From Turritopsis dohrnii (taxonomy: Eukaryota; Cnidaria; Hydrozoa; Anthoathecata; Oceaniidae), in contig BQMF02000033.1 in assembly GCA_027922465.2 (NCBI GenBank), positions 1,488,001 through 1,552,000 of the forward strand: a stretch of DNA of 64,000 bases. The letters are read 5' to 3'. Positions 13,174 through 25,100 of this stretch are shown here, piece after piece. The first letter of the stretch is position 1. Each line of letters begins with the position of its first letter. Both the position numbers and the translations under genes were made by a program. The notes beneath the pieces are model-generated. The model saw nothing but the letters and a program-made list of their open reading frames with translations. It was not told where the DNA came from and searched no databases.

Positions 13174-13208
13174 TGACGTCAGCAAATGTCATACGCTACG
13201 TGACGTCA
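13174..13208. promoter_or_regulatory. Paired CRE palindromes (TGACGTCA)
   Basis: Two perfect TGACGTCA sites at 13174-13181 and 13201-13208, 27 bp centre to centre, lie about 490 bp upstream of alternative first exon D. This octamer is the classic CREB/ATF binding site. The spacing and position suggest a promoter element for exon D, which is inference only. Confidence 0.4.
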
Positions 13209-13690
13209 TGAAAACGTATTTTTGAATACAATTTACTGTCAAAAAAACGTTTACAACTTTCTCAGTGTTTTTGAGAAAAAAAAAAATTCGTTTACTTAGC
13301 GTTTTCTGTTCTGATTTCTTTCGACCACTCGAAAACCAACAATCTATATTGTTCCGTTAAATCTTATACCAACACCTTACATACATCGTCTTTTCACGTA
13401 TATACGCGAGATTGGACGCAACGAAGGCCACAATTCAAAAGACGTAATGTGAAAAGAAAAACGTGAAAGGAGAGCATAATACTAATTTTCGCAAGTGATT
13501 AACATGGCAGTTTGTGGCTGAAAGCGAGAATCGTTTTCGGTTTTTCAGACAATAGAATATAAAGCTGATCAGATAGTTTGCATACGTCATTTCAACATAT
13601 TACGTGAGGTATTGTTTCGCGAGATGGGTATCAAAAGTTTGAAACTGGTTCTCTGTTGATAATAGAAGTTGTCAACACGCAGAACGGACG

Positions 13691-13879
13691 ATGTGTCAAA
13701 ACTTGAAAGATTTCGGAGGGGTATATCACTCATGGATTCTCCACCAAACAGAGTCAACTTGGGATAGACGAAGGGCAACATTGACAGGTTCGACTATCAA
13801 ACTTAAAAATCAGAATGGGGATGGTCCTGCTAGAAGAGGGACATTAATTGGAGCCTATATTAAAATGGAGGCTGAACAG
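13691..13879 (+). CDS. RhoGEF alternative first exon D (63 codons)
   Basis: Opens at ATG 13691 (MCQNLKDFGG) and ends at CAG|GTTAGC (GT at 13880), phase 0. No AG between the upstream stop (13640) and the ATG gives a phase-0 acceptor, which supports a first exon. The 63-residue peptide contains an internal duplication, RRRATLTGSTIKL followed by ARRGTLIGAYIKM, each half giving a basic-Thr kinase-like site. Splicing to 18882 would give about 762 residues, the shortest isoform. A pair of CRE palindromes lies about 0.5 kb upstream. Confidence 0.6.
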
Positions 13880-15066
13880 GTTAGCATCGAATATATTCAA
13901 AAAAAAAAATTCAAAATAACAATATTGATATTTTTCCGTAAACTTTGTTTCAGCTGTCACATGACTAGTTCAAAATAATTAAGCCCACATCCTGTTTGGA
14001 GATGAAGTCATGTTCGTTGTTATTTTGTTTCATATAGTTTCATATGATGTTTGATACTCGACGGTCAAGAATATAGAGTTGATTGGAGTTTAGGTTAAAA
14101 GCCAATAGTACTTTCGATTTCAAGTTGTTTGTCTTGTTGTGTGGTGTTTGTTGTTGTTGTTGTTATTATTGTTTTTGTTATTGGTAATGTTTGTTTTACT
14201 TTCTTTAAAGGTTTCTTAAGCAAGATAATGAAAATTTCTTCTGAAAAGAATGACCACTCCTCAGTGATACACACTTCTCAAACTGACATTTTTGTTCTTA
14301 GCTTGGACAGTTACTTAAGTAACTTTGATATGGAATGCACTGGTGTTACAAAATGTGAAAGTTTTCGTAAAGTAGACAGTCCTTTAGAATTTTCAGATCT
14401 ACTTAAATCAGGTTCGTCAGTAACAAAGACTTAAGCTTCATCCAATTCCGAGTATCTATAAGTTCCATGTCTTTTCGATAGCTTTAAGTTAAATAAACGC
14501 AACCACATGAAAAATTCTATCTGGATTAGTTACTGAATAATAATGAATGAATAAGATAATTGAAGAAAGCATCATTGATGAAGTAATTTGGACGCTTCAA
14601 AGCCTTCTTGTATGATGTCATGATACTGATTATGGTTTTTATCTATTTCTTTTTTTTTTTTTTTTTTTTCGTTTGACTTATTTACGCTCTCCATCGTAGT
14701 TTTTATGCTCTCCATCTGATTATAGCAAGAAATAAATTGTTGTCATTGGAAAAGGTTTACTTCATATTTGCTTGGCTATATTGTTAGATGAAAGTTAATA
14801 TTTATCTTTTACAGAAAGGCTCCTTTCTAAATAAAATCTTTAAATGTGGATGTCAATTTATTTTACTTGAATAACAATAATGCCTTTATAAATGTTCTGA
14901 AAGATTTTCCAAATTTTTCACTTAAAAATTCAAGTTGTTGTTGTTGTGTTGGATAGACATAATTGATACGGGATAACCTCTACAGTTATATGGTGGTTTT
15001 TACAGAAATAACGAATAACAAAATATACACCCGGAAATTGCCGACAACATTTTGACAAAAAAAAAA
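13880..15066. other. Intron region between exons D and E
   Basis: Mainly T-rich non-coding sequence (GTT microsatellite near 14150, poly-T near 14650). It contains one short open frame (14228-14434), listed separately. Confidence 0.5.
14228..14434 (+). CDS. Possible small ORF or alternative terminal exon
   Basis: Sixty-eight codons starting MKISSEKNDH and ending with TAA at 14432. A polypyrimidine tract and a candidate acceptor (CTTTAAAG| at 14210) lie just upstream, and an AATAAA lies at about 14492. The peptide is not low complexity. The acceptor would require phase 1, which none of the neighbouring first exons supply, so it does not fit simply as an alternative end of the RhoGEF gene. It is unrecognised and may be chance. 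Confidence 0.2.
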   Translation: MKISSEKNDHSSVIHTSQTDIFVLSLDSYLSNFDMECTGVTKCESFRKVDSPLEFSDLLKSGSSVTKT

Positions 15067-15705
15067 ATGTCGGTAGGGTTGAGTAACAGTCGGAGTTCAG
15101 AAACAACTCAGTCGGTTAAAATTCCATTAGGTGCTCGAAGTAGTTTACCGGTTGGCTTGAAATGTGTTCCAAATAGACCGACTGTAAACCGTCCGAAACT
15201 TCAAAGTCGTACCAGTTTCACTTTTCGCGAAGCTTTGAAAGAAGAAGCACATATTGATTTGGGATCACCCAGACCACGTGTTATAACTCGTTCAGCATCT
15301 CTTAAGAGACGAAGTCCAACAATAACAGGTTCATCATCAGTCTTCACCCACGACAGCCATCAAGCTCAACGTAAAATCTCAAACAACATAGTGGCAACTC
15401 CAGTGAACGATCAAAAACCAAGATCGTCTGTTCGTTCCGGCTCAAACTCCAGTTGGACATCAACGATAAGCGAAGAACCTGAAGAAAAACCTATAGCAGA
15501 GGCACCGCCGTGTCACACCTCACCAAATCGTCGTGCGTCACTTCGACGTACGACGTCAAACAACAGTACTGGATCTGTATTTACGTTCTCACATAGAAGA
15601 AGAAGTCGGGCCAGTTCTAATTTAAGCTGGTCCTCGGGCAAAGACCAAAGATTGAAAAAACCTTTAGTCCGTCGCACCACTTATTCATGCATTCCTAGAT
15701 ACAAG
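15067..15705 (+). CDS. RhoGEF alternative first exon E (213 codons)
   Basis: Opens at ATG 15067 (MSVGLSNSRSSE) after an A-rich leader and ends at AAG|GTATGG (GT at 15706), phase 0. The TTG at 15052 is in frame but not a likely start. A good acceptor-like TTTTTACAG lies at 15005, but reading from it in phase 0 hits TAA at once, so it could only splice a 5' UTR. The peptide is Ser/Arg rich with many basic-Ser/Thr motifs: SASLKRRSPT, RRASLRRTTS, HRRRSRASS and VRRTTYS. Joined to 18882 it gives about 912 residues. I recognise no folded domain. The density of RRxS/T suggests kinase and possibly 14-3-3 regulation (inference). Confidence 0.65.
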
Positions 15706-17257
15706 GTATGGTTACTGAAGGCAGTTTGTTAAAATCTAATTTTCAAGGAAATATGTTCAAATGGTTTCAGTCTCGTCTCTCTTGTTGCTATTTTCCTATT
15801 TTTTGTTAATTTTCTTTCGTGTTTGTTTGTTTGTTTGGATTTTGTTGTTGTTGGTTATTGTTGTCATAATTATACAGAATCAACTTTCGCCTTAAATTGT
15901 ACTTACAAATAATAATAATATTTAACAATAAAAAACATTTTTATGAATATTTTCAACAGAAGTTTTTCGAGCTCACTTCATCCTCAGTGCATGAAACTGT
16001 AGTGAAAAGATAACGTTTTTATACACTTGGGATGGAATGAAGCCGAAAAGCTTCAACTTAAAATAAAACAAGATATTTTGATGTGTGCACGAATAAATAA
16101 ATAAATAAAACAAAAACACATATCAAACAAAGCTGACATACAAATTACTCACACGAAGAAGAAATAAACATCTCATAGCCACCAGATTGGTCGCTATAGG
16201 TTTCAGTCACGTGATAAAATGCTGATCATTGGATAATATATGCACGCATGACTTCTCCAGTTATCTTTTACAACGTATAAAATTATATAAAATTCCAAAT
16301 TCCTCATCTAAATTTAGTTTGTTCAGACGTATTTAGGATTCTTTTGTTTCATGTTATTAAGTTTTGTGGCATATGAAGTGGAATATTATGTATCAAATCT
16401 AATATGTACATCGGTTAAAGAATTCACGTCAATCAGATTTTTGTGTAGATCAAAGACATACGCCATATTTCTATTGCAATGACAGCCTCGCTTTCAACTA
16501 TGAAATCAATATATGCTTGCTGCTATACAAATCAGTTTTAACAAAAAAACATGTTTATTGATTTTTTTTGATTTTTTTTGTTAAAAATAACCTCGTTTCC
16601 AAAACGATCGTATAAAACATTTCGACACTATAAATAACCATGGAAAGATAGACAGATTGTTGTTGTCGCGTTAATAGCTGAATGATAGAGTTTAATTATC
16701 TTGGGAAGTTTATCATAAAACTCGACGACAAAACAAAATCTGTACGTACTAATGGCGGTTCCTTTTTCAAGTTGATTCAATCAAAAACTGTAGCTCATTG
16801 TGTAGCGCCATCAAAACTATATTGACACTAAATAACATCACAAAAAAATAACACGACAGTCGACAGTGTTGTGTGTTTTCGTTTTATGTCAGTCAATACA
16901 CAAGTTTTCGAAATAAAACAACGGAATTCATTGGAAAACTCGTGGTGAAACGCTTGACCATCGACTGTAGGAGATCGTTTGGCGAAGTGGGAACAACCAA
17001 CGTTGAACTTAAAATAGCCAATAAAGTTTACTTAGAGATGGCTTAGTGTAGACGTAGTTGACTTTATGAATACCGGAAGAGACATTGACAACAAGACATA
17101 TGTATATATATATGTATATAGCTATATGGTGTACGATAACTCAAAAGAATATCGTTCTGATCTCACACTGTGTTGCTAACCGCTTTTACATTGGATAAAA
17201 TCGTTTGCTATCATTGTATGTCGAACGTGATAACATGACAGACTTAAGAGTTTCATA
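15706..17257. other. Intron region between exons E and F
   Basis: AT-rich non-coding sequence with short (AAT)n and TATA-type microsatellites (near 15908 and 17100). I see no genes. Promoter sequence for exon F is presumably near its 3' end. Confidence 0.5.
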
Positions 17258-17449
17258 ATGAGAAATAGAAAATTCAACCGTAGCATTAGCCTCGGAATAC
17301 GACCATTTGGTTTCACCCAGGCTTTAGATATTCCCAGAGACTTTTATGAAAGGTTTAATGGATCATCTCCTCCTTCTTGTTTAAAGGTTGCTGTCTCGAG
17401 AAAGCCTTCTAATACTTTTCAGAGAAGACCTGTACGAAGATGCAGCGAG
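17258..17449 (+). CDS. RhoGEF alternative first exon F (64 codons)
   Basis: Opens at ATG 17258 (MRNRKFNRSISLG) and ends at GAG|GTATGT (GT at 17450), phase 0. No upstream in-frame acceptor has the right phase. The peptide contains RKFNRSISLG and ends RRPVRRCSE, again basic and Ser rich. Spliced to the core exon at 18882 it gives about 763 residues. It is the first exon closest to the DH core (1.4 kb) and so may represent the default promoter, which is inference. Confidence 0.62.
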
Positions 17450-18881
17450 GTATGTTTATAGCTACTATTATTTCTTTTATATGAGAATTCTCTTTTCAGA
17501 TCAAAATAAGGAAAGAAAAAAGTTAAGGGGAACGTCCCATGTTCATGCTCATTTTAACGTAAGCAAGGTCAATTTTCTCAAGTTTTCAAACAAACATTAA
17601 GTAAAGATTGCTGGACATAACATAACAGTTCCTCTCTCTGGCGAAATTTAGTCCATTTTGCAACACGCTTTGAACAGCAAACATTAAAAAAATCGTTTAA
17701 AAAAAAAAAAACAAAAAAAACAAAAAAAAAAAAAACGTTAATGATAATGATTTCTGAACAGTCAACATTTTCAGCTATTATATTTTAAAAGCTTTTTTTT
17801 TTCAGATATTCTGTTTCTCGTATATATTAAGTTGTATATTGGTCATATTTTATCCCACACATTACGTCCTGTGTTCCTTGAAAAAAAAGGATTGATCCAT
17901 GTTTAGATACAACATGCATTCATCAACACAACAAAACTTTAATAAGCATATGACATCAACCAACTCTATAGACATACTTATTAATGTGGTATAAGGTTCA
18001 TTATTCACTTTGCGCTTACCATACAGGATATGATATTTCTATAAAGAGGAGGTAGAAATGTTTATAGAGTAACGCCTCTTATGGTTTGTGTATTTCAAAG
18101 ATAAAGGTTTTTGTTTGTGATAAAACATCACGGAATAATTACTCCCGTTTGATAGAATTAGTGAGACGTTCTTAATTTTGCTTTTCTTAACTTTCTTCTT
18201 ACAACGAACAAACTGTTCATGAAACGAACGTGTAACGTTGCCATCTTGAAATATATCATCATGAGTTCAAACATGAAAGTAGCCGTTGCAATTATCAGAA
18301 AATTGATGATGTTTGCCTTGATTACTGTTGACTTGACCTCCCAGATTAAACAATACTTCCAAAGACCTCTTTCCAACGCCTGTTCAAACAACATGTTTGA
18401 GCGAACTTACGAAAATAAACAATTAAACAATGCGAGGATAGGTAAACTATTAAGTTCGACACTGGATTGATTATTTTGAGTTGTTTTCTAAAAATTCCCG
18501 CCATTTTCATTCAGTATTTCTAGGTCATGTTGATTTGCTTGAAAATAAAATAGATAATCATCACTTTGGTTTTTTTGGTGATATAAAATTTCTTTCGTTG
18601 AATATATGAAATACCTTTCCGTTTTTCCGAAGACGAAATACGAGAAGGTATGAAGAAACATGGGCATGATGGAGAAATATCACTAATGAAATTCAACTCC
18701 ATTTAACTCCTATTGCTGTAAAATTTAATTACATGTCTTTGTCAAAAATAATGGAGATACACAAACAGGATATCAATGTAATGTAAATAACACCCAGGAA
18801 AAAAAACAACAAGAAATTTAAAATAATCATATTCTGCATTTTATATTACTTTAAATTATGATGTTCTGTGTTTTATTACAG
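17450..18881. other. Intron between exon F and the RhoGEF core
   Basis: Non-coding, with a poly-A island near 17700-17736. Short open frames here (for example 18219-18470) have no splice or coding support. The 3' end is a clear acceptor, TTTTATTACAG at 18881. Confidence 0.55.
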
Positions 18882-21800
18882 CCATTCCTGTTGGATCCAG
18901 TGACACTTCAAAATAAATGGAATTCAAGAAAACACTCTACTTCTCGAAACTTCGTTCGAAGGAGACTATCCTCGGCAGGGTCAAGTAAGTGTTGTGATGT
19001 CCTCTGAAATCGCACTCATCAGTTCAAACAAGCATAGAATTTGTCCATTTTCTTTTAAGATCTTCCATCTTCAAGCAAGCATAAATTACAAGCGCTTGCT
19101 AAAGATGAATTGCTAGCAAGTCTAAATGTACCCTTATCTGGTGGGGTAATATCGCCGGTTGTAGATATTACCGAACCAGAAAGCAAAGTAGCGCAACATC
19201 AAAGTAGCGAAGAAGATGTTATCGAGAAAGAGAAATCTCGAAGAGAAACGAAAAGGTTGATGATCATGGAAGAAATATTAGAGACAGAAAAAAATTATAT
19301 ATCATGTTTGGAAACTCTAAACGAGGTAATTTAAACTCTTCATTTTCGAGTCATTTTGTGATAAGAAGTTTCTTTAAGTCCCTAATTCTTCATTTACACC
19401 ACACTAATTCGTTGTCGAATTAAACATTCAGTTCTTGAGGAAGAATAATTAAGGATTGGGTAATACTGTTGAAATTATTGTTTAAATATCAGATATCTTA
19501 AACTGTAAGGAATTCTTGATAACTCGAAAAACTCGAAAGCAAAGCTATCAATGAACAATGATCGGGCTTGCTTAACCAGCTCGAGTTACCAAGAAACTGA
19601 ATTATCGAGAGTTCCAGTTATATATTCTTCCATCAAACCCTTCGTTTTATTGTTCTTTTTTTTTCTCCTACTTGTTCAGGCCTACAGGTATCATATTTCA
19701 CCTCGTTTCCATGTTGTCTTTTATTAAACTATTTTTTTCGTTATCCGTATTATTCCAAATCTGTGTAAGCAAGTATTTCATTGGGTGTTGATCTTAAGCT
19801 CAGTTGGCACAGAAATCTAGAGAAAGTTAATTGTATTTAAATGTTATTTCAGGTTTTTCGGAATCAACTGCATGGTTCAAACATTATCACAGAAAAAGAT
19901 TTACATTCGCTTTTCCCCTCACATCTGAATGATATCAAGACGTCACACTCGTGGTTTATGAACGAACTAGAAGAACGCATGAAGAATGAAAATTGGCGCG
20001 GAATCATTGGAGACATATTCGCTAAAATGACGTCAGCATCGTCCAACTTACTGGAAATGTACACAGCCTATGTCAATGCGTTTCCAAAGTCTATAAGTAC
20101 CCTCAGCAAGTGCACAAGATCGTCACAAAAGTTTAGGAAATTTTTAGAAGTAAGCTACCTTTGATATTTTTTCCTCTCAAATAATCAATAGGGATGAAAT
20201 GTGTATTGCACACTCGCCTTCGTCCATGTTAGAGCAATGCTATAAGTTTCTTTGGCGGAAAGTCAACTATTAGGGCGGCAGGGGGGAGAATTAAATGTTA
20301 CTAATGCAAGCCCAAGGAGCAAAAATTCAAGGTTACTCACATATTCCCTAAATGTCCCCAAATGCATGATTGTGGATTCTCTTTAGGATTGCTACGAAAA
20401 TCCAGTTGTTGAGAGACTTGATCTCCCATCGTTTCTACTATCACCGGTTCAAAGGTTACCCAGATACATTCTACTACTAAGAGTAAGTTTCACACGCTCG
20501 CTCATAGTTCTGTATATCATTTGTTATCATTTTATTTAAGCGTGTGTGTCAATTCGTTTCTTCTCATTCTAGGAGTTATCTAAATACACAGACGAAGAAC
20601 ATCCCGATAAATATTTTATTAGCGAAGCTATGAAAGAAATGGAAGCACTCATCTCTTCCTTAAACAGCTCCATACACAGTTCAATGGAATTTTATTCGGC
20701 TAGCGACAGCAGGAGAAAGAAGATGACGCGGCAATTCACCAGCAAAAAGAGAAAACAGCGCACATCATCAGCTCTTCAAAAGTAAGTTACAAGATTCTTT
20801 GCTTGCACAAAATAAAACCAGTTACTTCGGTTAGACGGAATTGCATTGTTTTTCGTGTGTATCGTGTATAAAATTTATTTTAAATGGCCTGATGCGAATT
20901 TCTGTTTCTTTTAGAGTTTCATCCAAAAAGAACAGCGTTATGAGTGAGAGTAGGACTTCTACAGAACCAGACCAAGGTTACTGCAGCTTTGGGGAACCTA
21001 GGGACGAATCCCCCGAGGACGAGCAAGTTCCAACACGAAAAGCACGTGCTTCAACGTGGAGGGGTGGCAAACGATCGATGTCGATGATATCTGCTGGAAG
21101 TGACGATGGAAAAAATGGTGTTGTCATCAGAAGAAAAAATGACAGTGTGATTGGAAGAAACGCTGACTCAAGAAAATCGTATGTATTTTTTCATATGCGT
21201 ATTTTCGTATCATTTTAGCACTTAACAGGTTTCTCAATTCAACGCAATATTTTATTTTGACAGGTGGAGAAGATCCCTAGGCGCAGTCTTTTCACAATTA
21301 TGGTCAAAGGAAGAGGCCTTCCAGGCTAACATTAACAATAACAATAATAACGGAAACGGAAAGCTTAGATCTACACCCTCCCTCATAGTTGAAGATATCG
21401 ATATAAAATCTGATAACGACGAAAACCACAATGCAACAGATGGCTCATCTGAAGGAGGGTTTAAGCGAAAATCTAGCATGGCTCGACGTAAAATAGCTAT
21501 TGTCCATACTCCACCAACGAATGAGGATGAAAAAGTAAATGATTTGAACGACATGGTGAGAGATGCATCTCTTGACGACGAGACTCTATCATCACCGACT
21601 TCTCTCGACTTTCCCGTCATGACTTCGTCTGTTGACGGGCTTCATCGGCGTAATTCCACCGAATCTGAGAAGTCGTCGACGTCGCTACGAACTCCAAACT
21701 CTCCCCAGTACTTCAAACGCGGGAAATTGAGAGGGAGCGCTGGTCCCGTCTTTAAATCCATCTTTCAAAGAAATAACTCACAGAAAATTAAAAAGACTCT

Positions 21801-22128
21801 TTCTTGGGACGAGCTGAACGTAACTGAACACGACGAAGAAAAACGACAAAAACGGTTTTCATTTCGGAAAAACACACGTCAAGCTAGTTCTAAGGAACAA
21901 CTGAACTTAACCAGTAGCGTATCAGAATCGCGAATTTCTCATTCTTATAAAGTCTCCAATAAAGATAGCATATCTATTTCAAGTGAAGACACCGTATCTA
22001 GTCAGGCGTCCACACATTGCAGTCTTAAAGAGGAGGACAGTTGTCCAGACAATAACAACATAACATACAAAACTAATAAGAAGAACAAGTTTATGAAAAC
22101 CTTGAAGAATATCGTCGGGAAGAAATAA
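18882..22128 (+). CDS. RhoGEF common core: DH domain, no PH domain
   Basis: Seven exons: 18882-18984, 19060-19325, 19853-20149, 20387-20482, 20573-20781, 20915-21178 and 21264-22128, all GT-AG, with phases consistent throughout and summing to exactly 699 codons plus TAA. Core residues about 97-290 form a DH (Dbl homology) domain. It opens ETKRLMIMEEILETEKNYI, carries the family helix LPSFLLSPVQRLPRYILLLR and continues ELSKYTDEEHPD. DH domains catalyse GDP release from Rho-family GTPases at membranes and the cytoskeleton. A PH domain normally follows; here the DH runs straight into a basic stretch (KKMTRQFTSKKRKQR) and a 400-residue Ser-rich tail ending KFMKTLKNIVGKK. An ATTAAA at 22474 may be the poly(A) signal. 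Which Rho GTPase it acts on cannot be told from sequence. Confidence 0.9.
19513..19622. repeat. Degenerate pogo-like TCGAA repeat in an intron
   Basis: Contains ACTCGAAAAACTCGAA and the inverted words CTCGAGTTACCAAG and ATTATCGAGAGTTCCAG, similar to the repeats at 24301, 35341 and 37801. It sits in the intron between the second and third core exons. Confidence 0.4.
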
Positions 22129-25100
22129 CCTCCCTTGCGCAATATTCTAAAAGGTCGTTTACCATTCGTCGTGGATTGACAGACAACAAAAAGTCGATCA
22201 GTATGTGTAGATTTTTTGTCTGCGCGGAATTTTATACGCTTATTAAAAACGACCTTCAGTCATTGAGAATGTTGTGTTTTTGTTTCGTTGGAAAAATGCA
22301 ATGCACGACGATGATTTTATTCCGAACTTTTATAAATAGTTATTCGACGAGATCACAAGATTCTCCTTCGATTCTTCTTATTGTGGAAATATTTTCCCGT
22401 GTAAATTACTGACCAGAAATTTTATGAGAACAGAATATATTTTTTATACAACACGTTCCCGTATGTAAAATAGATTAAACATCAAATCTTGATCATGTAG
22501 TTCTTCTATGCCAATGTACGACTTGTTGAAGGAATTTCAGCTATTTCTAAGATTAACTAGTAGACTTGTCTGCGGTCAAAGTTTTGTAGTTTCTATCTGG
22601 GTTAAACGAGAAAATTATTATGTCTCTTTCATTCAAACGAAAATAAGAGACTTTCCATCATGAAGATAACATGCCCATAGATTGTTAAACAAATACACTT
22701 CAGTTTAAGCTACATTCCCACTAGGCCATATTTTGGATATAGCTACTTTAGAGTCTGAAGTCGATTATACGTATATCACTGTATTAAGGTTTTGCGTAAG
22801 CAAGAATTAGTTGCTAAGTTGGTAAATCAAAATATACAATCTGTGATGGGTAGATATCCGACAAAAAACAATCAAAGAACCATAAACAAAAAGCGAATTA
22901 TGTTATAGAGCTTGAAATTTCGGTTTAAAAAATAAGTGCGATCACATGTGAACGATGAGCTAATACCGAGATATCAAAAATCAAAGATTTTGATGACGTC
23001 ATCACTAGGAGAAGTCATAGTCCCCTGGACAATATTGTCATCAAATGATTCACAGTTGCGAGGCGGCCAAAAATCGTACCATGGTTGCCAAATGAGCTCA
23101 ATCTCCAATCTCCATCTGTCACTCGCGGCTATTTCTGCAATGATGTCTCAACTAGAACCTACTCACAAAACGATAACGATACGATACGATACGAAACCAA
23201 TTAGTTTCTTTTCTTCCCCTACAAAGTGATTTTCGTAAAATCGTGTTAGTTAATTAAAGATACAAGTCGCATACATAGGGGAATGATAAATTGTTTAAGC
23301 AAGAACTTTGGTATTGAGTCGCATCGCTTACAGATGAAGACTTTCGAATACTTCATTAAAATTCTTTCAACCAAGGTTGACGTTGAGAAGAATTTATCAA
23401 GAAAAGATAAGTTGTCCATCCTTCAGGTAAAATCCCCCTGTCGTGGAATCTGGTCCAAAATGGATTGTGTCGTCCGGAAACGTCTTTCGAACAAGTTAAC
23501 ATTTTGAAAAATTTGAAAAATTTTGTAGAAATGTAACGGATTTCGTTAATAGCCCCTACAGCACAGAGTCAAAATGGCTACAGAAATCACTAAAGCTGTA
23601 TTCACATTGTGTAGTAGATATTTAATTCCTTTCTTCAAACACAATAATAATGGTAATAATGGGCTTACAGTGGCAAGAGAGTTATACCTTATGACAAGAA
23701 AAATATCGGGCTAAAGTCTCAGGTGGAACGAAAGGAAATTCCAATTTTCTTTTAATGACAATAATCTAAAGCAAAGAAAAATTTGATGTAGGTTTCCCCA
23801 GCTTGAAATTCCCATCATCTTCGGAATACATCACTTTTGTCCGACAATTGTTTTGTCTGTTAATGTAGGTGGAAAAGTCATTCAAACGTCACTCTATGTA
23901 AGACATAAATCGACTCCAGCTCAATTTGCTTTTAACAAAAGTAGAAAAAGTAGTCACTATAGCTGTGAATTATGGTGAGAAAACTCATTTATTCGCCAGT
24001 TGTCTTAAAACAATAGATCAGTTCTAAGAAGTGAAAATTAAGTCGGGTATTACAAATTGGGGCACAACGGTGCCGCAGCACATCAACTACGTCGATGTAA
24101 ATATTATGATATCTTCTTAATCCACAAAGATAAAGAAAACAAGCATTGAGTAGCTAACGTAATGTTTCCAGAGCCACAAGAATCTCCACTCTCCATAACA
24201 ACTAACATGACTATTTTATAGTCCCAGAAGATACCTTAGAGAGAGCAAGTTCAACAGCAAGTTTAGAAGAAAATGTAAACATGTTGTTTTTAAAAAGTTT
24301 ACAGTAGACTCTCTCTAACTCGAACCTCGAAGGGTAAAACAAAATCGTTCGAGTTATGGAGAGTTCGAGTTATAGGGAGTGGTATTGCTAGGTTTCAACT
24401 TGAAGGGACCCAATGATTCAGTTCGAATTATAGAGAGTTCGAGTAATGGAAAGTCGAATTATAGAGAGGCCACTATGTTTCAAATTCTGAGTAAATAGCT
24501 CCAAAGGAAAAATAGAACTGTCAGAATGAGATTGCAACAAGTGTTTTTTGCCTTAGAAGCTGAAGAACTTGATGAGAACCCTATGTTTCATGTCCTAACA
24601 AAAATAAGACTCCAGAATTCATAAACTTTTTTGTGATTTGGTTGTTCAATAATAAGATATCATTTTTCCAAGGCACTGAACCCTCAAGTAATCAAATGAG
24701 GAATTATTTGATTCTCTGTTGCTTGGTATCAAATGCGTTATTCCTTCTGCACGCTCTGATCTCCATTGATCTGGTTGTTGGTTTGGTCCATCAATAATAA
24801 TGTTTCCCTTCCGAAACTGGCTCATATTATGTACACCATAGCTGTTTAGGCGACTTTGTTTGCTAAATCAATATTGCCTATTAAGCGGGATTTACATTTG
24901 ATGTGCGCATCGTATGAAAATGTAACATATTGGCCAGATTGATTGATCTCGATACGTTTTGGTACGATACGTGAAAAGTTAAAATGAATTCAACTTTTTC
25001 AATTCCATACGCGTATCAAAACGTTTTTAAACAAAGGAATGAATTATTTCAAAATGGTAGCTTGAAAGTGGCTTTCATTTTTGTTTTTGTGAATGTAGAC

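Larger units (their letters stand above)
11656..13690. other. Intron region between exons C and D
   Basis: Non-coding. It contains a near-perfect hairpin (12572-12642), a 20-bp direct repeat near 11947-11983 and a pair of CRE palindromes (13174, 13201) upstream of exon D. Confidence 0.55.

Noticed and set aside
21252..21620. 122-codon minus-strand ORF
   Set aside because: Antisense shadow of the last RhoGEF exon.
22936..23229. 97-codon plus-strand ORF after the RhoGEF gene
   Set aside because: No recognisable domain, no splice signals and no start context; probably chance.
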